From positions 1-64,000 of the forward strand of contig JADLFM010000035.1 in assembly GCA_020845495.1 (NCBI GenBank): 64,000 nt of DNA, in the 5' to 3' direction. Below are positions 1-8,513 of the stretch, piece after piece; the stretch's first letter is position 1, and every line of letters begins with the position of its first letter. Origin of the DNA: Chloroflexota bacterium (lineage in GTDB: Bacteria; Chloroflexota; UBA6077; JACCZL01). Made by a program: the position numbers and the translations under genes. The notes beneath the pieces are model-generated. The model ran no database searches, was not told the origin of the DNA, and saw nothing but the letters and a program-made list of their open reading frames with translations.

Positions 1-22
1 GGGTGTCCCACAGGATATTGCG
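1..22 (+). repeat. Left terminal inverted repeat of the ISKra4-like element
   Basis: It begins GGGTGTCCCACAGG and pairs with 1634-1655 at 17 of 22 positions. Confidence 0.75.
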
Positions 23-52
23 TCAAGTACCCTGAGGCGTGGGAGGGCGCCG

Positions 53-1646
53 ATGGGTCGGACGGATTGGGACGCCGAAGAGGCACGGTGGGCGGAGCAG
101 ATCGAGGCCGTGGTGGGCGGGATGCGAGCGTGGCGAGCAACGCATCCCCGGGCGACGTTTCGGGAGATCGCGGAGGCGGTCGACGCGGAGCTGAGACCGC
201 TGCGGGCGCGGATGCTGGCCGAGGTGGCGGGGGCCAGTCCGGCGGCGCGGTTCACCGAGCAGCCTGGTGAGGAACGCCCCCCGTGTCCTCGGTGTGGCGG
301 GAAGCTGGTCGGGCGCGGGCGTCATCGGCGACAGGTGACGACGCACGGGGATGTCCCGGTCGCCTTGGAGCGGGACTACGGGGTCTGTGCCTCCTGTGAG
401 CGGGGCGTTTTCCCCCCTGGACGAGGAGCTGGAGCTGGGGCCGGAGGCGTTCGACCCGTGGCTGGTGGAGAGCATCGTCCTGCTGGGGACGGTGGCGCCA
501 TTCGAGCGGGTGCCGTTACTGATGGACCGGCTGCTGCGCGTGCCGGTGAGCGTGGAGACGGCCCGCCGCCTGACGGAGCGGATCGGTCGGACGGAGGAAC
601 AGCGCGAGGACGCCGAGGCTGCGCGAGTCCGGGCGACGTTGCCGATGCCGGAGACGGGACCGGCCGTGCAGCAACTGAGCCTGGACGGCGCGATGGTGCC
701 GCTGGTCGGGGGCACCTGGGCGGAGGTGAAGACCCTGGCGCTCGGGGAGGTCGCGCGGGCCACGGCCACCGACGGGCGCGAGCAGATCCGGACGACTGCG
801 CTGTCGTACGTCAGTCGGCTGGCCGACGCCGACACGTTCCGGGAGCTGGCCCGGGGTGAGCTCTACCGGCGAGGCACGGCGGCGGCCACGGTCGTCTGCG
901 CGGTCCAGGATGGCGCGGACTGGCAGCAGCGCTTCGTCGACCATCACCGCCCCGATGCGGTGCGCATCCTCGATTTCCCGCACGCCCTCGAGCACCTCGG
1001 CACGGCCGGTCGGGCCGTCTTCGGCGCCGGCACCGCCGCCTTCAGCGAGTGGCTGGGCCTCCAGGCCCACACCTTCAAGCACGGCGACCCCGAGGCCGTG
1101 CTCGCCGCGCTGCGCACGCTCGATCTGGAGGCCGCCGTCGATCCGGAGGCCGCCACGCACCAGGCTGAGGCCCTGGCCTACTTCGAGAAGCGGCGCGCCC
1201 AGATCACCTACGCTGACTTCCGACAGCGGGGCTACCCGATCGGCAGCGGGGCGGTCGAGAGCGCCAACAAGCTCGTCGTCGAAGCCCGCCTCAAAGGCAG
1301 CGGCATGCACTGGGACCGCGCCTCCGTCAACCCGATGGTCAGTCTGCGTGGCGTGCTCTGTAGCGACCGCTGGACCTCCGAGTGGCCCGCCATCTGGCGC
1401 GCCCACCTGGCCGCCTCCCGCCGACGCCCCAGGCGCACCGTCGCCACAGGCTCCGATGCGTCAGCCACTCCACCCCCGCCGGCTGCGCCTCCAGCCTGCC
1501 CGGACGACCCGCCCCAGCTCGGACTCCCTCCCGCGGCCCCAGCGACTCCACCCCGTGCCGTCGATAATCGTCCCACCGCTGCCCATCCCTGGCGCAAGCC
1601 CTTCTTTCGCTCACGCCAGCGCAACCCGCTCCCCGCAACAAGCTGA
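53..1646 (+). CDS. ISKra4-like transposase, two frames joined by a +1 shift
   Basis: The gene starts at ATG 53 with GGGAGG six bases upstream. The first frame (53 to about 415) encodes an N-terminal helical part and two CxxC pairs (CPRC and CASC), a zinc-ribbon-like DNA-binding module. The second frame (about 416 to the TGA at 1644-1646) encodes the catalytic domain, with the family signature YPIGSGAVESANK near residue 300 of that frame and a proline-rich tail. The frames meet at a run of six C (412-417); skipping one base gives the continuous sequence GVFPLDEELELG, which reads like an uninterrupted family member. Two-frame transposases are known in part of this IS family, so programmed frameshifting or transcript slippage at the C run is plausible. 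A simple inactivating insertion or base-call error in the homopolymer would look identical. Confidence 0.75.
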
Positions 1647-1655
1647 GGGGCACCC
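1634..1655 (-). repeat. Right terminal inverted repeat of the ISKra4-like element
   Basis: Read on the minus strand it begins GGGTGCCCCTCAGC. The transposase stop codon (1644-1646) lies inside it. Confidence 0.75.
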
Positions 1656-1747
1656 GATCGGGCCGTGAGGGCTGCCCTCGCTGACTGCGCGTGCTATCCT
1701 CGACCACAGGCACTGAACGGTCAGATGCTGAGTGTTGGAGGTGCGAG

Positions 1748-3379
1748 ATGCCACGCCTCACAGGCGGCCAGGCGGTCGCGCGGGCGTTGCGCGCCGAGGG
1801 AATCGACACCGTCTTCGGGATCGTCGGGACGCACAACGCGCTGATCTTTGACGGCCTCGTCGACATCCCAGATCTGCGTGTCATCACGACGCGCCACGAA
1901 CAGGGCGCTGGCTTCATGGCCGACGGTTACGCCCGTGCCACCGGGCGGCCTGCCGCCTGCATCGTGGTGCCGGGGCCGGGCCTCACCAACCTGATGACCC
2001 CGCTCGGTCAAGCCTACCTCGACTCCGTTCCGATCCTGGCTGTCGCCGGCCAGAACCCGCTACCAGTGGTGGAGCGGCGGCGTGAGGAGTTCCACGAGCT
2101 TCACGCCTCGCTGACCGTTACCGCGTCGGTGACGGCGAGCGCGGCCCGCCTGGAGTCGCCCACGGACGCCCCGCAGATCATCCGGGATGCGGTGCGCCTG
2201 ATGCGTACCTCGCGCCCACGCCCAACCTTCGTGGAGGTGCCGCTCGACGTGGCCGCCGCTGAGGCGGAGGTCGAGCCGCTGCCGCCGGCCGAGGACTTCG
2301 CCCGCCCGGGCGGCTCCATCGAGGCGATTGCCCGCGCGGCCGATCTGCTCGGCGCGGCCCGCCGTCCGCTGGTCATCGCCGGGGGCGGCGTCATCGCGGC
2401 AGACGCCGGTCGCGTGCTACGAGTGGTCGCGGAACGGCTCGGGGCGCCGGTCATCATGACCGGTCACGGGCGGGGAGCCATCCCGGACGACGATCCGCTC
2501 TCGCTCGGCGACGGCTGGGGGAGGCTCGACTTCTTCGACGCGCTCCTGGCGGAGGCCGATGCGACCCTGGTGGTCGGGTCGAGCTTCGAGTACGTCAGCG
2601 ACTTCTCGCGCGGCGCAAAGCTCCCGGACCCGCTCGTCCACGTCGACATCGACCCCACCGCGATCGATCGTCACCGCCATGCGACGCTCGGGATCGTCGG
2701 GGATGCGCGCCTCGTGCTCGAACGGCTGCTAGCCAACCTTGGCAGTGCGTCCACACCGGCCCCCTGGTGCGACGTGGCGGCAGCCCGCGCGGCGAAGCGG
2801 CGTGCCATCGAACGGGCGGCCGGGCCAGTTATCGGGCTGCTCGACGCCATCCGGGCGAACGTCCCACGCGACGCGATCGTGGCCGACGACCTCTGCCTGC
2901 CGGGGTACTGGGCGGTCATCGCCATGGACGTCTTCGAGCCGCGCACCTTCTTCCACCCCGGCATGTACGGCACCCTTGGCTTCGCCTTTCCGGCAGCCAT
3001 CGGCGCACAGATCGGGCGCCCAGATCGAAAGGCCATCGCACTCTGCGGCGATGGCGGCTTCCTGTACACGGCCCAGGAGCTCGCGACGGCCGTGCAGCAG
3101 GGCGTCGACGTGGTGGCAATCGTCTTCAACGACAACGCCTACGGTGCGTTGAAGCTGTTCCAGGATCGCCACCAGCAGGGCCGGAGGATCGGCGTCGAGC
3201 TACGAAGCCCAGATTTCGCGCAGTTGGCCGAGGCGTTCGGCGCACGCGGCGTCAAGCTACGGGCGAGCGCCGACCTTGGCCCAGCCGTCGCCGACGCAGT
3301 TGGGCGGCGCGGCCCGACCCTGATCGAGTGTCCGCTGGACTTCCCGCTCGATTCGATCCTTCCACCCTGGATGGCGTGA
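1748..3379 (+). CDS. Thiamine-diphosphate-dependent enzyme, acetolactate synthase-like large chain
   Basis: This 543-residue protein has the three-domain layout of the acetolactate synthase / benzoylformate decarboxylase family. The N-terminal pyrimidine-binding domain carries the activating glutamate in RHEQGAGFMADGYAR (Glu about 51). A central nucleotide-binding-like domain follows, then a C-terminal diphosphate-binding domain with the GDG motif (ALCGDGGF) and its paired Asn (VFNDNAYG). The ATG at 1748 is preferred over upstream codons because GGAGG lies just before it. No small regulatory subunit (ilvN) or other branched-chain amino acid gene is nearby, which argues for a catabolic decarboxylase or ligase rather than the biosynthetic synthase. 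The exact substrate cannot be read from the sequence. The gene stands alone between the IS and a convergent terminator. Confidence 0.88.
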   Translation: MPRLTGGQAVARALRAEGIDTVFGIVGTHNALIFDGLVDIPDLRVITTRHEQGAGFMADGYARATGRPAACIVVPGPGLTNLMTPLGQAYLDSVPILAVAGQNPLPVVERRREEFHELHASLTVTASVTASAARLESPTDAPQIIRDAVRLMRTSRPRPTFVEVPLDVAAAEAEVEPLPPAEDFARPGGSIEAIARAADLLGAARRPLVIAGGGVIAADAGRVLRVVAERLGAPVIMTGHGRGAIPDDDPLSLGDGWGRLDFFDALLAEADATLVVGSSFEYVSDFSRGAKLPDPLVHVDIDPTAIDRHRHATLGIVGDARLVLERLLANLGSASTPAPWCDVAAARAAKRRAIERAAGPVIGLLDAIRANVPRDAIVADDLCLPGYWAVIAMDVFEPRTFFHPGMYGTLGFAFPAAIGAQIGRPDRKAIALCGDGGFLYTAQELATAVQQGVDVVAIVFNDNAYGALKLFQDRHQQGRRIGVELRSPDFAQLAEAFGARGVKLRASADLGPAVADAVGRRGPTLIECPLDFPLDSILPPWMA

Positions 3380-3509
3380 CCCGGTGTGCCCCCGTGCAGC
3401 GCCGCCTGCCTACGTGTTGTGGACCCAGTTGGAAGACGGGGATACCTCCACACGGGCGGCAGACGCCGTGGGACAGTAGACGTCGGGCGGTCCGTTGGAG
3501 GGCAGAAGG

Positions 3510-3659
3510 ATGGAGATGGCGGACGTCGAGGACGTGAACGGCCGGCTCCCGGCCATTCATCCGCTGCGAACCGCCGACACGCTCCAACTCGCAGCGGCAC
3601 TGCTCTGGCCCATGGAGCGGCCACCGGTTCGGCGTTTCGTCTGCTTCGATCAACGGTGA
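3510..3659 (+). pseudogene. Remnant of a PIN-domain (VapC-like) toxin gene
   Basis: A 49-codon frame ending at TGA 3657-3659 encodes HPLRTADTLQLAAAL followed by VRRFVCFDQR. This closely resembles the C-terminal half of PIN ribonucleases, where the Asp in R-x-x-D binds metal and the FVxxD strand closes the fold. The frame is closed upstream by a TAG at 3477, and the N-terminal part with the first acidic residues is missing. No VapB-like antitoxin is adjacent. I read it as a decayed toxin gene; a very short unrelated protein is possible. Confidence 0.45.
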
Positions 3660-3682
3660 CGCACGCCTACCGGTAAGCCTAC

Positions 3683-3710
3683 CGGACGGGGAGCAGCGAC
3701 CCGCTCCCCG
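3683..3710. terminator. Bidirectional stem-loop between convergent genes
   Basis: GACGGGGAGC (3683-3692) pairs perfectly with GCTCCCCGTC (3701-3710) around an 8-base loop. It lies between the plus-strand thiamine-diphosphate enzyme/PIN remnant and the minus-strand DUF2961 gene. There is no T tract, so it is a stem-only terminator candidate. Confidence 0.6.
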
Positions 3711-3750
3711 TCCAACCATCACTGACGCCGCCGAGGCTCAGCGCCGGAAT

Positions 3751-4938
3751 CTAGAGCTTGCTGTAGAACAGCTTGCGGCTGAGGTCGTCGGAGATCGGCA
3801 AGCGATCAGCGGCCGGCGGCAGTGGTGGGAACGGCCGGCTCGGCAGCGTCTGGTACCAGTACGCCACGCTCGAGTAATCGTTCGCCTGGGTGTTGCCGTG
3901 CCCGTGCTCGATGCTCACCCGGATCGAGCGCTCGAACGTGATGGGATCCTCGATGTGGAAGCGGTAGGTGGTCCACTTGCCCTGGTAGTTCTCGGTGTCG
4001 CCGGCCAGCGAGATGCCATGATAGGGGCCGTCGTACTTGCCGGTCGGGTAGCAGTAGGCAGCGCAGAAGTAGTCCTCGGTACCGGTGCCGTGGAGCGACG
4101 GCGGGAACGACTCTCCGTCCACGAAGATCATGTCGTCGCCCTCGCCGAACCAGCCGAAGCCCGGCAGCGGATCGATATTGTCGACGCTCAGGTTGCAGCC
4201 CACGTAATGACCGCGCCCCTCGGCCTCGAGGATCAGGTAGTTCTCGGCATCACTGAGGTTCGGCCAGGCAAAGGCACGAATCGCCGCCTCGGACAGGCGG
4301 GTGCCGTAGAAGTCGCGGGCCTCGCGGAGCTTCTGCTCGCTCGGCTCCCAGCGCACGTACTCGGCCGGCAGGGTGGTCGGGCGCTCCTGCCGATAGTGAG
4401 CGTGGAACCGTAGCGCGTCGTCCGGCGCGCGGTCGGGCGGGTAGTCTTCGTAGTCGACGTAGTAGTAGACCGACTCTACGTCGGCGTCGCCGTCGTTCGT
4501 CAGCGTGATCCGGGCGCCCCGGCTGAATGGCATTGGCAGGAAACTGTTCAGGGCTGCGCGGTGGCGTCGGCGGATCGGGTCGAAGCGGCTGATAACGTTC
4601 AGCGGCAGCGACACGTAGTGGCTGAGCATCCCATGCCCCACGCCGAAGAAGTCCCCGAGAGGGGCCTCGACGCTTGGATGCTCTTGCCCATCCCAGTACA
4701 TCCGCAGCACCAGCTTGCGCGGGAAGAGCGGGTCGTCGCTGCCGATCGTCATCCAGATATGGACGACGCAGCCGGCGCCGGACGCCTCCAACATCGAGAT
4801 CGTCTGGCCGGCCGGCAGCGGCACCCGGTCGGCGTTCTCGCCGGAGCGGTTCCAGGTCGATGCACGGCGCGAGCGATGCCGGCGCGGCTGCGCGAGACCG
4901 CGCAAGGGACTCATTCCAAGACCTTCGAGCGGGGACAT
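3751..4938 (-). CDS. DUF2961 (GH172-type) glycoside-active protein
   Basis: This 395-residue protein matches the DUF2961 family in its opening (MSPL..GLA followed by a Ser-Arg-rich stretch), the central HIWMTIGSDDPLFPRK and PLGDFFGVGHG motifs, and the acidic GTGTEDYFCAAYCYP motif. The family was reclassified as GH172, with members acting on difructose dianhydride or arabinofuranosyl links. I chose ATG 4938 because GGAGGAG precedes it and the family's N terminus starts there; a longer in-frame extension to 5130 has low-complexity, non-family sequence. There is no signal peptide, so the product is probably cytoplasmic and acts on imported oligosaccharides. It is monocistronic, ending at the convergent stem-loop at 3683-3710. 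Confidence 0.85.
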   Translation of the reverse strand: MSPLEGLGMSPLRGLAQPRRHRSRRASTWNRSGENADRVPLPAGQTISMLEASGAGCVVHIWMTIGSDDPLFPRKLVLRMYWDGQEHPSVEAPLGDFFGVGHGMLSHYVSLPLNVISRFDPIRRRHRAALNSFLPMPFSRGARITLTNDGDADVESVYYYVDYEDYPPDRAPDDALRFHAHYRQERPTTLPAEYVRWEPSEQKLREARDFYGTRLSEAAIRAFAWPNLSDAENYLILEAEGRGHYVGCNLSVDNIDPLPGFGWFGEGDDMIFVDGESFPPSLHGTGTEDYFCAAYCYPTGKYDGPYHGISLAGDTENYQGKWTTYRFHIEDPITFERSIRVSIEHGHGNTQANDYSSVAYWYQTLPSRPFPPLPPAADRLPISDDLSRKLFYSKL

Positions 4939-5162
4939 GGGGTACTCCTCCAACAGATGACGTGGGGTCCTGGGTACACAGTCGTCATAGACGCCGCCGA
5001 GAGGCGCTCGCCGCGCTCCAACCCGGCAGCAGGTGGGCCCGTGGCGTACCAACTGCCATCGGCATGAACCGGTGGGGCTAGCGGTCGAAGCAGGCGTACG
5101 TCGCCCTGACGTGCCAGCAGGATAGAGCATGGACCGCCGAGGCCGAGCCGACAGCGGGCAGA

Positions 5163-5969
5163 TCAGGCGTCGACTGGCCTCCCGCTGCGCCGCGCAACCT
5201 GTAACACGCTCACCCTCGGCTCGACGAGCGTGCCGCCGAACTGTTCGTCGATCAGCGCGCCGATCTCAGTCAGGAACGCGTGCCGCCGGTCGTCGGGCAG
5301 CGCCAGGTGCTGCGAATACGTGCTCACGACCGCGAGGTATCGGGCGGTATCGTACGTCGCGGTCCACGGATAGTGCCGAACGGCCACCTCCTCAAACAGG
5401 CCAGCGCGGATGATCTCCGCGCCGACATGGGTGGGCAGGTCGGCGGCGACGGGAGGCAGACCGGCTACCTCGGGCGTGTAGCGGCGGTAGATCGGGAGGG
5501 CCGCCTCGTAGAAGCGGTCGTCTGGCGCCCGGACGTAGGTGCTCTCGAAGACCGCCAACGAGCCGCCCGCGCGAAGCACTCCGGCGAGGCGACGGACGCG
5601 GGTCAGCGGATCGAGCCAGTGATAGGAGGTCGCCGCGACGACCAGATCGACGTCTTGAACGTCCGGGCCAGCGTCCTCGAAGCGGCCAGTGCGCACCTCG
5701 ACCAGCGGGAATCTGGTGAGGTTACGCCGTGCGACAGCAGCCATGTTTGAGCCGGGCTCGAAGCAGACCAGCGGGCAGCCCCAGCGTGCCAGCGCCACGG
5801 TCGCCTGACCGGTGCCACAGCCGATCTCGACGATCCGGCCGCTCTCGGGCACGGGCGCCAGTTCCCGAAGATCTCGGAACAGCGCCGCTGGGTAGCCGGG
5901 CCGCACTCGATCGTACAGGTCGGCGACCCGATCGAAGGTTTGAGCCAGCGCCGCGCGGTCGCGGGTCAT
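5163..5969 (-). CDS. Class I SAM-dependent methyltransferase
   Basis: The 268-residue protein has the Rossmann-like methyltransferase core. Motif I (VEIGCGTGQAT, near residues 46-56) binds S-adenosylmethionine; an acidic loop (CFEPGSNM) and a motif IV region (DLVVAATSYHWLDP) follow. The N terminus (FDRVADLYDRVRPGYP) is typical of small-molecule methyltransferases related to the UbiE/Tam type. The acceptor cannot be identified. The gene stands alone, on the same strand as the DUF2961 gene but about 220 bases upstream of it, so co-transcription is possible but not shown. Confidence 0.85.
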   Translation of the reverse strand: MTRDRAALAQTFDRVADLYDRVRPGYPAALFRDLRELAPVPESGRIVEIGCGTGQATVALARWGCPLVCFEPGSNMAAVARRNLTRFPLVEVRTGRFEDAGPDVQDVDLVVAATSYHWLDPLTRVRRLAGVLRAGGSLAVFESTYVRAPDDRFYEAALPIYRRYTPEVAGLPPVAADLPTHVGAEIIRAGLFEEVAVRHYPWTATYDTARYLAVVSTYSQHLALPDDRRHAFLTEIGALIDEQFGGTLVEPRVSVLQVARRSGRPVDA

Positions 5970-6316
5970 CGCGCCTCCTGCCCCTGACTGCCAGCGTCAA
6001 GCCCGCCCCGTGGGTCAGTCGCATCTGGCTGAGACCCCCACCCCCACCCCCTCCCCCGTGCACAGGAGAGGGGCGGCTGATCCGAAAGCACAGATGCTCA
6101 ATCACTGGTGGCGTGACCCAGCCTCCCGGTCTCGCAACAGCGGAGCCTTGGCGGACTGTCTGTGGTGAGATAGTCTACCGGGGTGTCGCTTCCGCCGACG
6201 ACACCGAGACTGTGCCGAGATCGGTCGGCCGCCCGAACGATCTCGAGGGCCGGCCGGTCAGACCGGCGCCGCGGCGCGTGGTAGGGAACCAGGCAACGCG
6301 CGACGTGCCAGGGCAG
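5970..6316. other. Intergenic region with a degenerate C-rich/G-rich palindrome
   Basis: There is no credible gene in these 347 bases. Around 6031-6075 a CCCCCACCCCC run followed by CCTCCCCC and GGAGAGGGG can fold into a stem. It resembles a degenerate copy of the CTCTCCCGC/GCGGGAGAG palindromes found at 54233-54615. This stretch also holds the promoter region of the methyltransferase (minus strand) and the 3' end of the YceI transcript. Confidence 0.4.
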
Positions 6317-7024
6317 TCAGTCCGCGAGCGCCAGCGGGCCGCCGGATACCGTTGCACGTACGTCGATCTCCAGCGCCAACTCATCCTCGATGCTCAGGAC
6401 CGGGCCGGCCTTTGGCGGTGTCATCCCAAAGTCAGTGATCAGAATGCGCGTCGTCGCCGTGCCCGCTACCTGACCATCCCCGAAGGTGACCGTCGTATCC
6501 CAGGTCGTAGGGCGAGTGACGCCGTGGACGGTCAGGTCGCCGACGAGCTGGAAAGATGCCTCGCCGCTCGCGGGCAAGGGATGTGGCAGGCCGGGCGCGT
6601 CGGTCACCGCGAAGGTAGCGTGTGGGAACTGATCGGTCTGGAGGGTGTTTCGCTGGACATAGCGGTCGCGGTTGGCGCTATCGCTCTGGAGCGATCGTAG
6701 GTCGACGGTAATGGTCGATTGATCGGGGATGATCTGGCCAGCCGGATCTATCAGGATCGCGCCAGACACGTCGCTCGTGGTACCGACCGGCTCATTGACG
6801 CCCCGGCCCACGAGCACCTCACTGGCACGAAAGCGGGCCTGATTGCCGCCGGCGTCGAGCTCGACGCGGGTCGCATCGTCGCTGGCGGGCACCTGCACCA
6901 GCGGCGCACCCGGGGTAACGGCAGAGGCGGCAAGCGGCGGAGCAGTCGGGAGCGCGGTGACGACCAGCGCCGCCGCTGCGAGGGACGCGACGACTGCGCG
7001 ACGGCCGAGGTTCGGGGCGGGCAT
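6317..7024 (-). CDS. Secreted YceI-like lipocalin-fold protein
   Basis: The 235-residue protein begins with an N-terminal signal peptide (basic MPAPNLGRR, then a hydrophobic stretch ending near ALPTAPPLAASA). A YceI domain follows, recognisable from DLRSLQSDSANRDRYVQ, QFPHATFAV, GDLTVHGVTRPTTWD and the closing ISDFGM-like strand (ITDFGMTPP). YceI proteins form an extended lipocalin-like barrel that binds polyisoprenoid lipids. I start at ATG 7024, which has GGAGG upstream, rather than at a longer in-frame extension to 7150 that lacks a signal-like sequence. The gene is probably monocistronic and acts outside the membrane. The ligand is unknown. Confidence 0.87.
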   Translation of the reverse strand: MPAPNLGRRAVVASLAAAALVVTALPTAPPLAASAVTPGAPLVQVPASDDATRVELDAGGNQARFRASEVLVGRGVNEPVGTTSDVSGAILIDPAGQIIPDQSTITVDLRSLQSDSANRDRYVQRNTLQTDQFPHATFAVTDAPGLPHPLPASGEASFQLVGDLTVHGVTRPTTWDTTVTFGDGQVAGTATTRILITDFGMTPPKAGPVLSIEDELALEIDVRATVSGGPLALAD

Positions 7025-7370
7025 CGAGAGTCCTCCGTGGGCGGCACGCCGGTCGGCACGGCCGCGCGTTGATGCTGGACATACGTCCGGAGGCGCCGTG
7101 CCGGATTCGCCCGACGGCCCGTGCGCGGACGCCGACACCGTGTCACGCAACCGTGCCGCGCCCGTTCGTCTACGTCAGCGCCTCGCGGCGGCTGCTACGG
7201 GGGGCGGGCGGGCATCGGGGCAGCCGCGTGTGTGGACGGCGCCCGCGCGACGCCCCTACAAGCGTAGAGACTGCGGGCCAGCAGAGTGGCCATCCGTCGC
7301 GGGGCACGCCCTGCCACGGCCACTGCCTGCCATAACCTGCCACAGTCGCCGCCGCGAGCCGGAATCGGTA
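7025..7370. other. Intergenic region, no gene recognised
   Basis: These 346 bases between two minus-strand genes must hold the promoter of the YceI gene and the end of the LysR transcript. I see no convincing -35/-10 pair, hairpin or conserved frame. Confidence 0.3.
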
Positions 7371-8342
7371 TCAGCCACCGGCGCCGACCAGCGCCGGTGG
7401 AACCCGCCCGCTGGCAGCGATTCGGGCCCGAATCGCCTCGGAGAGTAGGAAGTCCCGGAAGGCGCCAGCGGCGGCGCTCAAGGCGCGGCCGCGCTCGCTG
7501 ACCAGCAGCATGTCTCGCCCGGGCGCAAAGTCGATGATCCGCGGCACCCGCAGCGGCCGTCCAGTCCCATCCCCCATCAGCGCGTAGCCGGACACGAACC
7601 CGATGCCCAGCCCGGCCGCGACCGCCGTCATGACCGCCTCGGTGCTGCCGAGCTCCGCCACGACGCGGACTCGCTCGGGCGGCACGCCGGCGGCTTCGAA
7701 GGCGGCCGTCACCGTCGCGCGCACCCCAGAGCCTTCTTCACGGAGCACCAGCGGCTCCCCAGCAAGCTGCGCCGCCGTCAGGTGATCCAGTTCGAGCAAG
7801 GGGTGGCCGGCCGGCGCAATCGGCACGAGCTCGTTCCGGCCGAGCACCTCGACCCGGCACCGCTCGTGGCGGAACGGCCCGCCAATTACGGCCAACTCGA
7901 CGTCTCGCCGCAGCAGCCGGCCGATTGCCGAGCGGGTATCGGCAATCGCCATGCGGACCACGCTGCCAGGATGGCGCGCCTGAAAGAGCGGCAGTAACGT
8001 CGGGACGACCGATTCGCCGGGGACTGGACTGGCGACGAGTGTCACCACCCCAACGGTGCCGTCGCGCAGGGCCGCCAGGTCACGTTCGAGCGCCTCGAGC
8101 GACAGGACGATCCGGCCAGCGTGCTCCTGGACGCGACGGCCAGCAACGGTCAGCGTCGGGGCGCGTCCGACTCGCTCGAAGAGCGGCTGACCGAAGTGCT
8201 CTTCGAGCGCGCGCACCTGCTCGCTAACGGACGGCTGAGTGATACCGAGCCGGCGCGCAGCCGCCGAAAACCCGCCCTCGTCGACGACGGCAAGAAAGGT
8301 CTGGAGATTCCGCAGCAGCGCCGGCGAGAACCGACAGGACAT
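7371..8342 (-). CDS. LysR-family transcriptional regulator
   Basis: This 323-residue protein has the LysR winged helix-turn-helix at residues 5-65 (LRNLQTFLAVVDEGGFSAAARRLGITQPSVSEQVRALEEHFG, read in two parts) and a periplasmic-binding-protein-like effector domain beginning near residue 90. The effector domain has the features VTLVASPVPGE and GLGIGFVSGYAL. The start MSCRFSPALL at 8342 places the helix-turn-helix at the usual distance from the N terminus; upstream in-frame sequence to 8462 is not family-like. LysR regulators usually control a divergent neighbour, but none lies directly upstream here: the next gene (DUF3800) is on the same strand. The effector is unknown. Confidence 0.9.
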   Translation of the reverse strand: MSCRFSPALLRNLQTFLAVVDEGGFSAAARRLGITQPSVSEQVRALEEHFGQPLFERVGRAPTLTVAGRRVQEHAGRIVLSLEALERDLAALRDGTVGVVTLVASPVPGESVVPTLLPLFQARHPGSVVRMAIADTRSAIGRLLRRDVELAVIGGPFRHERCRVEVLGRNELVPIAPAGHPLLELDHLTAAQLAGEPLVLREEGSGVRATVTAAFEAAGVPPERVRVVAELGSTEAVMTAVAAGLGIGFVSGYALMGDGTGRPLRVPRIIDFAPGRDMLLVSERGRALSAAAGAFRDFLLSEAIRARIAASGRVPPALVGAGG

Positions 8343-8513
8343 GGCAAACAGCCCGGAGCGGGGATGCAGCCAGTGTACCGCACGGCTGGCGCATCGCTCC
8401 CGGTACGCTGACGCGACGCGAGTACGCGAGTCACAGCCATTGACGGATCCCCACGCGATCACCCATACTGACCGTGGAGATCGCGCTACTTTGCGCGGTC
8501 GGCGGAGGGCGTT

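Larger units (their letters stand above)
1..1655 (+). mobile_element. ISKra4-family insertion sequence, complete
   Basis: The element is bounded by imperfect terminal inverted repeats: bases 1-22 match the reverse complement of 1634-1655 at 17 of 22 positions (both begin GGGTG and share TTGCG near the inner end). It encloses one transposase gene whose stop codon lies inside the right repeat, leaving no room for cargo. The protein's C-terminal signature (YPIGSGAVESANK...LKGSGMHW) is characteristic of ISKra4-family transposases. The left repeat starts exactly at the first base of the window, so the left flank and any target duplication cannot be seen. Confidence 0.85.
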
